A stretch of 64,000 nucleotides of DNA, taken from NCBI GenBank assembly GCA_043228905.1, contig JBHGNT010000012.1, positions 558,001-622,000 on the forward strand, written 5' to 3'. The notes beneath the pieces are model-generated. The model saw only the letters and a program-made list of their open reading frames with translations. It did no database searches and was not told the origin of the DNA. Both the position numbers and the translations under genes were made by a program. Of the stretch, positions 47,451 through 59,239 are shown one piece after another (within the stretch, counting starts at the first letter, position 1; every line of letters starts with the position of its first letter). Source of the DNA: Azolla caroliniana (taxonomy: Eukaryota > Polypodiophyta).

Positions 47451-47461
47451 CTAGAACCTAC

Positions 47462-47473
47462 GCTCTGATACCA
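47462..47473 (-). other. Primer binding site of copia C
   Basis: Minus-strand TGGTATCAGAGC, three bases from the 5' LTR at 47477. Confidence 0.9.
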
Positions 47474-47476
47474 ATT

Positions 47477-48003
47477 TGATGGATTTTACACTCAGATGTG
47501 AACCACTAATATAGTGAGACACAAAATGAACGAAAAACAAACAACACACGATTTATGTGGAAAACCCTGATTTCAGGGAAAAACCACAGTGAACAGAAAT
47601 TTCCACTAAGAGATAAGACAAAATACAATCACACAATGATAGAACCTTTTTTGGTATGGATGTACTCTGAAACCACAATTTCAGCCGAGTGCACCAAACC
47701 CTAACTCGTAGGTATCTATCACTTTCGAAGCTTCCAAAGCTTCTATGTTCTCTCTCTCTTCCTTTCTGTTGCATTCTTCTTTCTTCTTCTCACACTCAAC
47801 TTTCAAGCTATGTCACTCGCTCTCACACACACAACCATTGTGTTAGCTCTATATCGTTCTTAGTGTCACACTTCTCTTGCAACACCTTCTATATATTTTC
47901 GTGTTGCTCTCACTGTTTTACTCTCAGTGAGTTATCTCACATACATACGCAACCAATACGATTCTGCCTATATATACTAACTCATCTCATATACATATAT
48001 ATG
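47477..48003 (-). repeat. Right (5') LTR of copia C
   Basis: Collinear with 37626-38149. The exact outer end is uncertain because an ATAC/TACA microsatellite begins at about 47990. Confidence 0.82.
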
Positions 48004-48218
48004 AATACATACATACATACATACATGTATATATATATAGATATGTTTGTTAGAAGTTCTATTCGACCGAATCCCATTTCGGCTTTTCGACCGATTTCGA
48101 GTCGGCTCTCCGGCCAATTCCCCCGAAAGGAGGGACAATCTTACATAACACCTACCCCGTCTTACCTGCAATTTAACCGACTTATCCTAATCAGTTACAG
48201 GTGGAAACCCTAAAGCGA
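48004..48218. other. Spacer between copia C and block Y'
   Basis: A short GC-richer stretch (TTCGACCGAATCCCATTTCG region) that does not occur in copy 1 of the duplication. I see no gene. Confidence 0.4.
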
Positions 48219-48608
48219 GACCTGTCAAACCTCAACTTATAAACAATATTGGTCGACAAACGTGGCGATTCTGAAATCCATTGATTATTTGTAATCGTGA
48301 ATGCTTTATTTATAGAGAATGAAACTATGCTTTGTATAATAAGACCTTACTATAAAACTGATTTTCAGACTCATAATTGCAAAAGAAGTGTGAAACTAAA
48401 CTATGTGATGAATATGAGAGAGACAAAACTGAAAAATAAAATAAATATAATATTTAGGTTAAATATTTCCACAGCAACCACTCACTCATCAGTAAGAAAA
48501 CAGTGGGTTGCATCAAACCCTAAGATGAAAGGAAAACATGAAAATATACAAACATAACAACATTGAACTTTGATCCAATCTGTAGTAAATGAATGTGGAC
48601 TGATGTTG

Positions 48609-50167
48609 TCAACTTGAATGAAATTTTGAGCGGTCAAGCATAGGATAACTGCCGCCTGTTGGTTGATTGTAGGAAGTAAAGGCAAAACAGCCACACAAAT
48701 CTGGTCCAGTATAGATAGCCAAGTCTTGTGTAGCCCCAGAGCCTCTATCCTCCCACACCTTCATGAGTTTTTCTCCAGTCACGTAAGTAACAAGCTTTTC
48801 GTTTATGGCAACCATGCCTTGGATGTCCTCACTAGATGGAGGCATATAATCCTCCTTTAAAACCAGAAAATTTACCAAAGAATTATTCATTCTTTTTTCC
48901 AAGGTATCGATCTTGAAGAAGTATGGCGACAAGCACACAAAACCTGGGGGGATCCGATCCGCCTTCACACGCCAACAACTGTGGTCGTCCCGATAAATGA
49001 CTCGTCCACGATCAGTCCATATACACTCCCACCATTCGTTACCACCACCAATGGGACATGTGTTGCTCTGAGCTTGTTTGAAATCTGTAAACAATAAGGT
49101 TTCTACCTTTGTGGATTGATTTGGTAAACCAAGTTCTGGTCGTTGGCCTAACAAACAGGGCCTAGGACGATGGTTACTTTGTGAGGCATTATAATCATTC
49201 GGTTGAAAGTAGAAGGAGACATACTTTCCCGTTAGCATCAATGAGCCGTATGTAGTAGTGTACTTGTACTGTGCAGGCTCTTTTCTAATCTCCAAATCCA
49301 AAATCTCATTGTAATTGGCCTGTTGCAAATCATTATCACGAGAACAATTATTTTTCGAAACGTTTTGATTCCAGACCATGGCCAAAATGGTGAGTACTTC
49401 AACCGTGGAGGGAGGGTTTTTACTCTCCCTGATTCAAGTTTGGGGCTGCAATGGTTGTAGAAATTAACCCTAAAAAGTTTGTGGTATGTGGTATGGGGTG
49501 TATAATAACAGATCTAGAAAATCATAGGGTTGATTTAAGGATAATAAGTTTGTGAAATGATTAGCTATACCTGTGACGGAGGGGGAGGCAGAGGGCGTGG
49601 TGCACAAAGAGATGAAGGCAGCATGTCTGCAATCTCGATGGCCATGTTATAAATCTCCAGTTCCACGATTTCATTGGGCTTCAGGATCTTCCCCCTCATC
49701 TGCTTCACTTGTGCCACATATTGAGCCCATTTTCGGACATTGACCACACCCTCCTTGAAGGCTCCCCATGTTTTGTCCCATTTCTCAAGACTGGCACTCT
49801 CATTTTTCAGGAATTCATTGATGTCCCGGGTATCATAGAAGATGGGGTAGAGGTTGATGGGATCCTCTTTGTCCAGGGTTCGGTCGACCAGTAGCTCCAG
49901 CTCTCGCATGGGCCAGTATGACTCGAAGAAATTTGGCGAAATGATGAGCACCCCTACCTTGCATGACTTGATGGCAGTCTCAATGTTCTCGAAAATGCGG
50001 GCACCCATTGGGATTGATGTGACGGAACGATCGAAGAAGATTGCACTGGACGATCGGTTTCGCAATATCTCCGTGAGGTGCTTGAATAGACCGTCGGCCA
50101 CAAGCTTCTGGTGGCCCGAATGGCTAAGGAATATTTGGCAATCACTACCATTAGCATTATTGTCCAT
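48609..50167 (-). CDS. TIR-domain protein with Vps62-like C-terminal domain, copy 4 (two exons, intact)
   Basis: Exon 1 is 49571-50167 (ATG at 50165-50167, MDNNANGSDCQIFLSHSG). Exon 2 is 48609-49319. Donor CACAG|GTATAG, acceptor TTGCAACAG, phase 0, about 435 residues. TIR: CQIFLSHSG, AIFFDRSVTS, SPNFFESYWPMREL with the catalytic-position Glu, and ISLYPIFYDTRD-like strands. A PLPPPPSQ tail forms the linker. Exon 2: NEWWECIWTDRGRV...HSCWRVKA...PPGFVCLSPYFF, then VTGEKLMKVWEDRGSGATQ...GCFAF. It has no signal peptide or membrane segment, so it is probably cytosolic. The TATA box is at 50251-50260. It is the sister of the broken gene at 5229-6739. Confidence 0.82.
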
Positions 50168-50250
50168 GATGGAGAATGAGGTATGCTGATAGGAGGCAAG
50201 GCAAAGTTTCTCAAGTTATGTTTTAAAGGACATAGTAGTAGGTAGTATGC

Positions 50251-50260
50251 ATTATATAAA
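50251..50260 (-). promoter_or_regulatory. TATA box of TIR gene copy 4
   Basis: Minus strand TTTATATAAT, 84 bases upstream of the ATG. The surrounding GGTAGT.TGC block is shared with the other copies. Confidence 0.6.
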
Positions 50261-50485
50261 GAGCGGAACAACACATGTAGAAGTTGACCAAGGCCCAAGG
50301 ACCCCTTTATTGTTGGTGGGGAACCCATGAAGACGTTAAGGATGTACAACAACCCTTTATTATGGGTGGGAATCACTATGTGAGAAGGGCACGCTAACAA
50401 CACATCCTTTTCGTTGACACAATGACATATTTTCCTTTCATCTTGTACTTCTCCATTCGTTGACCAATTCTATTTTCACAGAAAT

Positions 50486-50509
50486 GGGGGGGGGGGGGGG
50501 GGGGGGGGG
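50486..50509. repeat. Homopolymer of 24 G
   Basis: Unbroken G24. In the duplicate (7056-7072) the run is short and interrupted. Confidence 0.95.
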
Positions 50510-52483
50510 TCAATAGGAAAACATTGGGATTACACACGCTTTGGTTGCAAGTGAGTGCATGTATACATTTGTTCGCCATTCGGTTGCTCAAACATTGCAC
50601 ACATCACACAAATTGATGTATACATGTTGTGAATCCACTCAACTATGAAGAATGAATCTCTCAAGCCCATTTTTTAAATAAATTATTACTACGGATCATC
50701 TCCAACGAGAGACATGAATTACTTTACAGCATAGCCACATCAATCCCGTTACTTTAGACACTCGACCTTCACATGAGATGCAAAGCACAAACTTCACTAT
50801 CAAACCATCCAATTTTCTTAATGCGAGATGCCCGAATCAATAATTATTGATAATGTCATCACCTATGTGAGAGGACACTTTGAACCTAATTATGAAACTT
50901 CACAAATATCAAAATCTAATTATATTTATGAACTGTGGATCGATTCAATCTCAATTTTTGTTCTAGATTGTTTTGGGCAATATGTTTTTTGCAATAGAGA
51001 CAAGTTCTCTTCCTCTCCAACCAAGTGGGTTTTCTCTTACGACTTTCACACAATGTAGGGCCATACGTTATGACTCATAACTCATCCTTATCTGATTCCA
51101 CTATTGTTTGATGCATAAAGGAAATACTTTAATATCATGCTTAAAAAAGTAGTGCATTGTTCTAGGCAAGACAATGCCATGGAATGAACTTGTTACACAA
51201 TAGATACGTTGCCATTTTCTGTAGAAATCATTTGTCATCTATAGCTCATCCAAAGAGGTTTAGGGGTTGTTGCATCAACTTGTTTCCAAACCAATTAATT
51301 ATACCTCCACTTTAAAAAAATTGGTGTGAAGACTACAAGAATGTTATACAACGGGAAAAACATACGAGGTATGGATAATATAGAGCTATATCATGACATT
51401 CCACTCTAAATGCATCCATCTTAGAGACTTTTTATTTATTTATTTAAAAACCCATCTTAGAACTATCAATACTTATGTGTAGGTCGAGACAATACAACCA
51501 ATTATTCAAGTTTTAGAAAACCTATGTTATAAGTTTATGTGTTGTGAATAGGTGGTCAATGACTATCTTTCGGATATGGAATTAAAAATGCTTGGTTGTG
51601 TAGTTTGGCATGTGTAATAATATCCTTCAACATGATTAGCACACTTGAATTGAGTAGTAATTAGCTTCTAAAGAACATGAGAGAACCCAATACACCTTCA
51701 CTAAAGGCAATCTTCATCATATCACCCTTTTGAGTGTGGTATTGTTCTCTATCCATGATTCTTTTGGAGGTGTGTAGTTGAATATGATTAAGGTCATTGC
51801 CAAAGACCACTACATCAACCTCTAAAACATAATGGGCCATGCATGATACCAATATCTACCGCTCTAAGCCAAAACATATTGTGGATATTTTAGTTTTAAA
51901 TGTTTTATGGCCCATGCTATACTAGTTTACTACAAGTTGTGCAGAACATCATTTTGCTATGCACCGTGACAATGGACTCCAAGGATAAAGATCCTTCGAA
52001 GAGGTAACGAGAGCTATGAAATTAAGTATGGTCAATCGTATAAATGGGTACCAACAAATGAATACCCCTAAGTATAAGAGGCAAGGCAACATTTACATTT
52101 CCCTTGACAAATTCTCTTCCTATCCAACCTAGTAGGTATTCAATTTCACATAATGTGCCAACTGAAGCGCATAAGGCATTAGCTCATCCTTGTTTGATTA
52201 CTTGTAAGGTCTCATTAGAACCCAAGACACCTCTCACTCAAGATAATTTGCTTCGGCTTTAGCATGACTACTCCACATTCAATCGGTACATCAACAAATG
52301 TGTGAATCACAGGAAACAAAGTCAAATTCATAAAATATGAAGGAAAATCTTGGATTAAGTGGAGGAGAAGAAAGCGATGAAAAACAGGTTAAAAACATGA
52401 CATTCAATATCTTTAAGCATGATCGCTTTTGGAACAATATGCAGGAACTGATCTTCCCATTGATTCAACCAAATATGCTGCGT

Positions 52484-53361
52484 TTAAGGACAGGATAGCA
52501 TGCATCTTTGATCAAGGGGCTCTTGGTAGTAAAAGGCAAAACACCCAGAAGAATCCGGTCCAGTGTAGATAGCCAAGGATTCTGCAACTCCAGAGCCTGT
52601 ATCATCCCACACTTTGATGAGAGTTTTTCCAGTCACATAAGTAACAAGGTCCTTCCTTACAGCAACCATGCCTCGGACATCATCACTGGATGGAGGTCTG
52701 TAATCCGTCTTTAAAACCATAGATTTTTCCCCAAACAAAGACTTATTAGCTCTTCGGTCCGCTAAGGTATCGATCTTGAAGAAGCATGGTGACAAGCACA
52801 CGAATCCCCGGGGGATCCGATTCGCCTTGACACACCAACAACTGTGGTCATTCCCATAAACAACATTTCCGCCGCTGTCCTTCCAAATGAGCTCCCACCA
52901 TTCCTTACCAGCCCCGATGGGCCGTGTATAGGCCTTAGCATCTTTAATATTCGCAAACTTTAGGGTTTCTACCATCTGTGATTCATTCGATGGGCCAGAT
53001 TCTGGTCGTTGCCCAAGCAAACCGGCCTCGGGACGTCGGTAATCCTGCGAGCCATTATACCCAATCGGTTGCAAGTAAAAGGAGACATGCGTGTTTGCTC
53101 GCTCCAACGAGCCCAATGTAGTGTATCGACATTGTGCTGCCTGTTTATCAATCGTCCCCACTGCATTTTTTATTGATCTGGACTATTTAGTTTATGATCA
53201 TAAATTTGAAGCATATTATAAAATTCCATCATGATCATAACACACATCATACATAACCCTTGAAATTTTGGTTACAGAAATTTAATCTTGAATTAGCCAC
53301 TCTCTTTATAAGAAATGTGTAACTATCTAGAAGTCAATGTGTAAAGTGTTACTAATCGGAA

Positions 53362-53407
<46 letters not shown>

Positions 53408-54055
53408 AGAGCTGCTGGGGGGAGCATGAGACCCACGAATTGGCTGTTGTGACCGAGGCGATGGCCGCTGTGACAGAAGCGTTGGGCGTAGTGACTTTGG
53501 CAGGGAGCGTACGATTGTCCGGGCAATCCTTGCAATGCTCGATGGTTGTATGTTGTTGGGGACGAGGATCTTCCAGCTCCTCTTCCTCATTTCCACAACA
53601 TGTTGGGCCCATTTTTGGATGTCGACATCGACATCTCCTCCTCCGACAAACGAGCGCCATGTGGATCCCCACATGTCAAGGACCGCACTCTCGCTTGTCA
53701 GGCGCTCGTCTATCCCCTGCATAATATCGTAGAAGATCGGGCGCAGACTGATGGTACTGGTGTTCTGGCTTCTCTCCACCAGCCCTTGGAGCTCTCGCAT
53801 GGCCCGGTGCGACGTCAAGAAGATCGGCGAAATGAGGAGCACTCCGACCCTGCAAGAGTCGAGAGCCGCCTTCCAAACTGCTTCCCCCACCGGATCTGTG
53901 GCCACGGAATGATCGTAGAATATGGCGCATGTCGGGCGGTCGTGCAATATACTTAGGAGCTGGTTGTAGAGATCTCTGGCAAGTTGTACGTCATGGCCAT
54001 CGCCCGAATGGCTAAGATATATTTGGCAGTTATGGCCATGATGATTGGCATTCAT
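52484..54055 (-). CDS. TIR-domain protein with Vps62-like C-terminal domain, copy 5 (two exons, intact)
   Basis: Exon 1 is 53407-54055 (ATG at 54053-54055, MNANHHGHNCQIYLSHSG). Exon 2 is 52484-53160. The joint is phase 1 (CTCTG|GTATAT, AATGCAG|TGGGG), unlike the phase 0 of copies 1 and 4, yet the frame closes: about 441 residues. The TIR is diverged: AIFYDHSVATDPVG, and SPIFLTSHRAMREL, where the Trp is replaced but the Glu is kept. The linker is Arg/Ser/Pro-rich rather than pure proline. Exon 2 has ELIWKDSGGN...HSCWCVKA...RGFVCLSPCFF and VWDDTGSGVAE...SGCFAF. The intron starts inside a TA microsatellite. The fragment at 9076-9624 is its duplicate. Confidence 0.82.
53364..53405. repeat. TA microsatellite at the donor site of TIR gene copy 5
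   Basis: About 21 TA units. On the minus strand the intron begins GTATATAT..., so the repeat supplies positions +2 onward of the donor. Without splicing the frame would add an Ile-Tyr repeat. Confidence 0.93.
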
Positions 54056-54148
54056 GATGAAGAGAGAATGAGATATGATGATGATGGGAGGCAAGGCGGA
54101 AATGTCAGAAGTTATGTTGGAAGGACGTAGTAGAAGGTAGTGTTGCAT

Positions 54149-54161
54149 TATTTATATATTG
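54149..54161 (-). promoter_or_regulatory. TATA box of TIR gene copy 5
   Basis: Minus strand AATATATAAATAA, about 95 bases upstream of the ATG. The same block stands at 63385-63399 upstream of the remnant gene. Confidence 0.6.
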
Positions 54162-54169
54162 GAGCCCTC

Positions 54170-55041
54170 AACACATGAACAAGTTGACCAAGTCCCTAAG
54201 AGAACAGAAATAAATGGCAATAAAGTCTGTGGACAGGACAAGATATCACATACAGACCTTTTCCTTTATCCTCATTCATACTTGGCTTTAATAAAGAGTG
54301 GACAAGGAGATACATATGCCCTTTGACTTTACAAAATGGTTAAATTTCTTTATGCACACACTATGGTAGCATTGAACCGAGGCCTGGAAAGTGCTCTCCA
54401 CACAACAGAGTTTGGAAGTACAACTTGTCAAACATTACAAAGCAATGATACATAAAACTCATTACTTTAGACAATCAACCTTTATTTCACAATCTTCACT
54501 ATTAAACCATCAATGTTTATTTTTAATGTAAGACACACAAGTCCATAACTAATAATGTTGTCTCTTATGTAAGACGATACTTTGAATGAAATGATGATCC
54601 TACACAAACGTGGATCGCTTAAAATTTTGACTTTCTTCATAGGCTCTTTTCATATAACATGCTTTTTTGCAACAATTAGACCTTTTCTTCCTTTCCGACC
54701 TTTTGGCCAAGACTCTCCTATGACTTTCACACAATGTACCAAGTGTTGTGTTTAGGATCATAACTCAATCCGTATCCAATTACATTATTGTTAAATGTGT
54801 AAAGGGAATGCTTCACCTACCGGTTGACGAAGATAACTTCATTGAATGATCTTGTCACATGATAATAGCCAAAGAATGTCGAACATTGGGAGAATGTGTG
54901 AGGTGTGCATTATATGGAGTTATGGTGTCTACAATGGTTGGCGTCACAACCCATTGTGATGCCATCCATTGTAGCAATATCAATGCAATTATATATAGGG
55001 GTGAGGTAGTACGAATACTTGTATTGTTATGCAAAGAATAT
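54170..55041. other. Upstream region of TIR gene copy 5
   Basis: AT-rich and partly collinear with 63324-64000. The plus-strand open frame at 54859-55101 has no domain and runs into the LINE. I see no gene. Confidence 0.5.
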
Positions 55042-55383
55042 TCAAAAGAAGGTTTTTACGATCAGGAATTGTGCCCTTTTAGTCATAATAGTAGCAGTTG
55101 ACACAATGATAGATTGCAAATGTTGTTTAATTGCAATGCATAGTCCAGCCTGACGGTCAGTGGGGCCAAAAGCAGGAATCCAGAAGTGAGTCCACCGTCC
55201 TGGTAAAATAGATCCATACTTCCGAATTCTATCCATACATAAGTGACGCTCTTGTAAAAAAAGAATATCAATATTTCCTACATTAGCAGTACCTAAATTT
55301 GCGCGTAAGAGTCCTTTAAATCTACGAAAAGCCAGACCACCCAAGCCTTGCACATTCCAGGAAAGAAGATGTAAGGTCTCCAT
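55042..55383 (-). pseudogene. LINE ORF2, N-terminal half of AP endonuclease
   Basis: Starts at the ATG at 55381-55383, one base after the ORF1 TAA. METLHLLSWNVQGLGG carries the catalytic Asn motif, and DILFLQE the metal-binding Glu. It ends at the inversion breakpoint. Confidence 0.88.
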
Positions 55384-55384
55384 C

Positions 55385-57183
55385 TTACACAGATTTTATT
55401 GGTGTCCTTTTCTCAAGGAGAGCATCCTGGCGGCCTTTCTGGGCACCCTCCTGAGCTCTTGCTTGTTGTTTTAAAAGCAGATAATTCCCTACATGCTTAT
55501 GTACCCTATGATCCTTAACTTGCTTTTGAGGGGTCTGAAGTGTCAGGGTATCCTGTGAAACTGTAAATTGATATCCATCACAAGGGAGTTTATCTACTCC
55601 TTGAGCCATTTCAACCCCCATCATATTTGATTGACTAGAAATAGATTTTCCTACAAGCTTATCAAAGGGAACTGAACTACCAGAAACACCGATATCGATT
55701 TGTTGGTCGGCTTCGATTCCCATAACACTTGGAGGCATTTCCACATCTGTAATATCTTGAGCAGAGACAACTTTTTCTTTTAATTTTTTAGATGAATCCA
55801 AATTAACATTTGGTGTCAATTGCTGGTTCTCAACAATTTTCAATGGTGGTTGGCCTACTATTAACCTTGGGAAAGTCTCAGGCAACTTAGTAGAAAGCAA
55901 GTTTGTCTTTTGGGAAAAATGGGTTGATGGTTGATCTGACATATTCACTTCATGTGACCGATCCTCTTCTACTTGGAGAGTAGAATATCTATTCTATAAG
56001 GGGGGAAATTCCTTTAAATTATTGATTGAAACTTGATGAAGCTTGTCATAAGATAATTGTGAAGATACTTTCCTATGACCGACCTCAGTCCAACCCTTAG
56101 ATCTAGCCTGAGATGGGACTATAGTTGTATTGGGTACATGCTTATCTGTCTCTTTATTATATTTAGGGCAATTTGTTGCCAAATGACCAAATCCAAAACA
56201 CCGAAAACACTAATTTGGCAAATCCCTATACAAAATTCTCTAAGAATAAGATTCTTGTCTGGAGTCAAGCAGATTAGGCAATAAGATATTTGAGGGCAAA
56301 TTTGTGGACTTAGAAATCAAAAGTTTTGTTGATGTAGCTCCCATATATTTATCGTCATTCTGACGAGGTTTATCATAAGTTTCCAAGACTATCCCAATAG
56401 TACTGGCAATTAGATGCACAAATGGCACCCACTCTTTACGTAGATAGGGAAACACTACCACACATGTATGATATGAATCTAAATCATGAAGTACCTGATT
56501 TGCGGAGAAGTTGTGAGTCCATTTGTGGAAGAATACCCATCCTCCCTTGATTGCCACTGTTTTCTTCTCTAGCAAGATTGGTACCATCCGTTCAAGCTCG
56601 AACTCCACTTGATAATAGTTCCGACCAAGCATTTGAATATCTGTGATGTTGTCAATATCTTGCTTTAAAGAAGCTTGTAATAACAAACGAAGATCAACAT
56701 GCCGAGGACGAATGCCCAAAACTTGCGCAATGATAATCCTCTTCTCTAGACGTTGAATCTCTCTTACAATCTGTGCTCTATCTTGTTCTGACAACAGAAG
56801 CTCTACTACGTTGTCCGAAATAGGTGTAATATCCGAGTTAGCTACATGGGAGCCCCGGTTAGGCTGTTCATGACAACGCAACAATTGCTCCTGGTTCTCC
56901 GTTGCATTGAAGACGACCGGGTTTATGGAGGAGGTTGAGAGGTTGGCCGCAGCAATTGGATTGGTTGTAGCAGGTAAGTTGAAGGGGACAAACTGCTTTT
57001 CCGCATCTACTTTGGTATAAATGGAAGCCCCTACAGATCCCTGTAGATGATTTAACCAATCATCGGCTACTGTAGGCTGAGCGGCGCTAGGTTGGGTGGC
57101 GGCAGGCTGGGCGTTGGCGGCGGCGGCGGCGGCAAGTTGGGTGGCGGCAGGTTGAGTGGTGGAAGGCTGAGCAGCGTTTCGCA
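55385..57183 (-). pseudogene. LINE ORF1 (DUF4283-like domain and CCHC knuckle)
   Basis: An Ala/Pro/Gln-rich N-terminus (57060-57180) is followed by a DUF4283-type region (56240-56884: EFELERMVPILLEKK, GGWVFFHKW, VGIVLETY-like). The zinc knuckle CFRCFGFGHLATNC is near 56165-56210, and then a Ser/Gln-rich tail runs to a TAA at 55385-55387. In-frame stops fall at about 56240, 56210 and 55990-55948. The protein would bind LINE RNA. No start codon is visible near the inversion junction. Confidence 0.85.
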
Positions 57184-57507
57184 GATTGTTGGTTGGTAGG
57201 AGGCGACTTTAATATGATTGAGGATGCTGCTGACAGGCTAGGAGGTATAACTACTACAATTTCAGGATGAGAAGCTAAGTGTTGGGATTACTTTTGTTTT
57301 ACTTATGGCTTACTGGATTGCAAGTTGGGTGGCGGCAGGTTGAGTGGTGGAAGGCTGAGCAGCGTTTAGCGGATTGTTGGTTGGTAGGAGGCGACTTTAA
57401 TATGATTGAGGATGCTGCTGACAGGCTAGGAGGTATAACTACTACAATTTCAGGATGAGAAGCTAAGTGTTGGGATTACTTTTGTTTTACTTATGGGTTG
57501 CTGGATT
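57132..57507 (+). repeat. 188-bp tandem duplication across the LINE inversion junction
   Basis: 57132-57319 and 57320-57507 are near-identical. Each contains the ORF1 5' end (GCAAGTTGGGTGGCGGCAGG) joined to the endonuclease GGDFNMIEDAADRLGG. Confidence 0.93.
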
Positions 57508-57682
57508 TATGGAAGCTGCATTCATTTTCACGTATACAAGGATCCCTTCAGTTTTCTAGATCAGATGGAAGCTTGGTTACTACAAATTTGTCTCGACTAG
57601 ATAGATTTTATGCTAGTAGCATTGTTTGGGAAGCAGGTGGATCCATAGGAATTATTCCAGGATGACCTATCTCTGACCACAA
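57183..57682 (+). pseudogene. LINE ORF2, C-terminal half of AP endonuclease
   Basis: GGDFNMIEDAADRLGG, then a TGA, then WDYFCFTYGLLD; after the duplicated segment LSRLDRFYAS and ISDHNCVS close the endonuclease. There are two in-frame stops and a frameshift near 57683 into the RT frame. Confidence 0.82.
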
Positions 57683-59236
57683 TTGCGTATCCCTCCTGCA
57701 ATTTTATCTAAGGATAATCATCGGATGTCAATCCTACAAATATGGTCAAAATACAATTTCTCAGATGACTATTTGCTTAGCAATATGACTCATGCCATAC
57801 TCGATACAAAGATTCTATTCAAAGAAAGAGTTTCAGCATCTGTTTATCATTGCAATTCAGAGATTGCTAACTTGCGTCGTGCTTTGGCAGCATTACAACA
57901 ACTTTTGGAAAGATATCCAACTTCATCTATATTATGTTGTGATTTGCAACAAGTAAAAAGCAGTCTAAAGGAAAAACAGGAAGCACGCTCAAGTTTCTTT
58001 TACCATCGTAATGTTGCTTGTTGGTCTCAAAGGCAAGATCGGGTCAATAAGGAATTTAAACGAAAAGCTAGACCTCTTTCTATTACTTCTTTGAAGCGGC
58101 TTGATGGATCCTATACATCAGATGGCTTTGAGATGCGAAGTATAGTCTCGGATTATTATCATAACTTATTGTCGACTGAATCTTTTACGACAGATAATTT
58201 TTATAAGCAACAAGTTGTTCTTGCAACTATTGAACAGAAGGTTACAGATGTAATGGCCTCTCAGTTATTACAACCGTTTACATCTCAAGAGGTATTTGTT
58301 GCGGCTAAATCCTTAGGTAAGGATGTTTGTCCCGGAAAAGATGCAATAGGAATTGGCTTTTATTTGTATTTTTGGGATTTTATTGGTTCTCTCATTACTA
58401 GAGCAGTTAATTTAATATTCTCAACGAGTAATATGCCTGAGGAATGGACAGAAGGAATCATATATATGATTCCTAAATCGGATGCTCAATGTGATGAAGT
58501 CTCCAAGTGTCTGCCAATAACATTGCTTAATGTTGTGTATAAGATAGTGGGAAAAACTATTGTAGTTAGACTACGACCTGTATTGCCGTCTATTATTCAT
58601 GATACACAATGTGGCTTCCTACAAGATAGAAGTATTTTTTATAATATCTTTTTGTTCTGGGAAATGGTTGCATTAGCTCAGCAACATAAACAACAACTTG
58701 CAGTATTATTGCTTGACTTTGAAAAAGCATATGATAAAGTTGATTGGGACTTTCTTGAGGCAGTGCTATCAAGATTAGGTTTTCCAGCCGTAGGGATAAA
58801 AGGTGTTTCATCCCTTTACAGGCATGCTTCTAGTTCTGTTTTGTTTGCTGGAGAATACGGGACACTATTTCCTATATCCAAGTCTATTAGGCAAGGATGC
58901 CCTCTTGCCCCATTTCTTTTTATCTTGTTTGGGGAAGCTTTGTCCTCCTACCTAAGATCATCAACTACTGGTATCAAAGGATTAGTATTACCTATTACAC
59001 AATCCACTGTACCGGATGTTGAATTTGCAAATGATACATCCCTCTATATTGTCAAGGAGATCAATAATCTCGGCCGGGTACAAAATGCTTTGCAAGTTTT
59101 CTCAGATGCTATAGGTGCATCACTTAACTGGAATAAGTCAGTTGGCCTTTGGGTTGGTGCAGAAAATCATCCTGAGTGGTATCCAGGTCATGCTTTCCGA
59201 TGGCTTCATCGTGGTGAGCCAGTTCGATATTTATGA
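57683..59236 (+). pseudogene. LINE ORF2 reverse transcriptase
   Basis: 517 open codons: LPITLLNVVYKIVGKTI, QCGFLQDRSIFYNIF, LLLDFEKAYDKVDWDFL and RQGCPLAPFLF are classic LINE RT blocks. The catalytic box reads FANDTSLY instead of FADD, so the enzyme is probably dead. The frame ends at RGEPVRYL, just where LINEs continue with GI, so the C-terminal part and 3' UTR are missing. Confidence 0.92.
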
Positions 59237-59239
59237 TGT

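Larger units (their letters stand above)
37626..48003 (-). mobile_element. Ty1/copia element C, chimeric with element D
   Basis: Two matching LTRs of about 525 bp (37626-38149 and 47477-48003) begin TGATGGATTTTACACTC. A PBS (47462-47473) shows minus-strand orientation. Starting from the right LTR the order is gag, protease, integrase and RT, then an RNase H that stops abruptly at about 43650. From there to the left LTR the sequence belongs to element D. C is a distant relative of copia B, has many stops, and its RT box reads YLDD. Confidence 0.85.
48219..53040. repeat. Segmental duplication, block Y, copy 2
   Basis: Collinear with 4922-9624. It holds the intact TIR gene at 48609-50167 and runs into exon 2 of the TIR gene at 52484-54055, which continues beyond the point where copy 1 breaks. 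50510-52440 is AT-rich and shows no gene; it matches 7060-9030. Confidence 0.88.
55042..59236 (+). mobile_element. L1-type LINE with 5' inversion (twin-priming structure), 3'-truncated
   Basis: ORF1 and the first half of the endonuclease lie on the minus strand (57183 down to 55042). The second half of the endonuclease and the RT lie on the plus strand (57183 to 59236). The breakpoints sit inside one domain: the minus part ends after QFLIVKTFF and the plus part begins WLVGGDFNMIED. The flipped piece keeps its 5' end at the centre, exactly as twin priming produces. There is no poly-A tail: the RT is cut at about 59236 against a gypsy element. Confidence 0.88.

Noticed and set aside
54859-55101. 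80-codon plus-strand frame
   Set aside because: It crosses the left edge of the LINE and has no domain.
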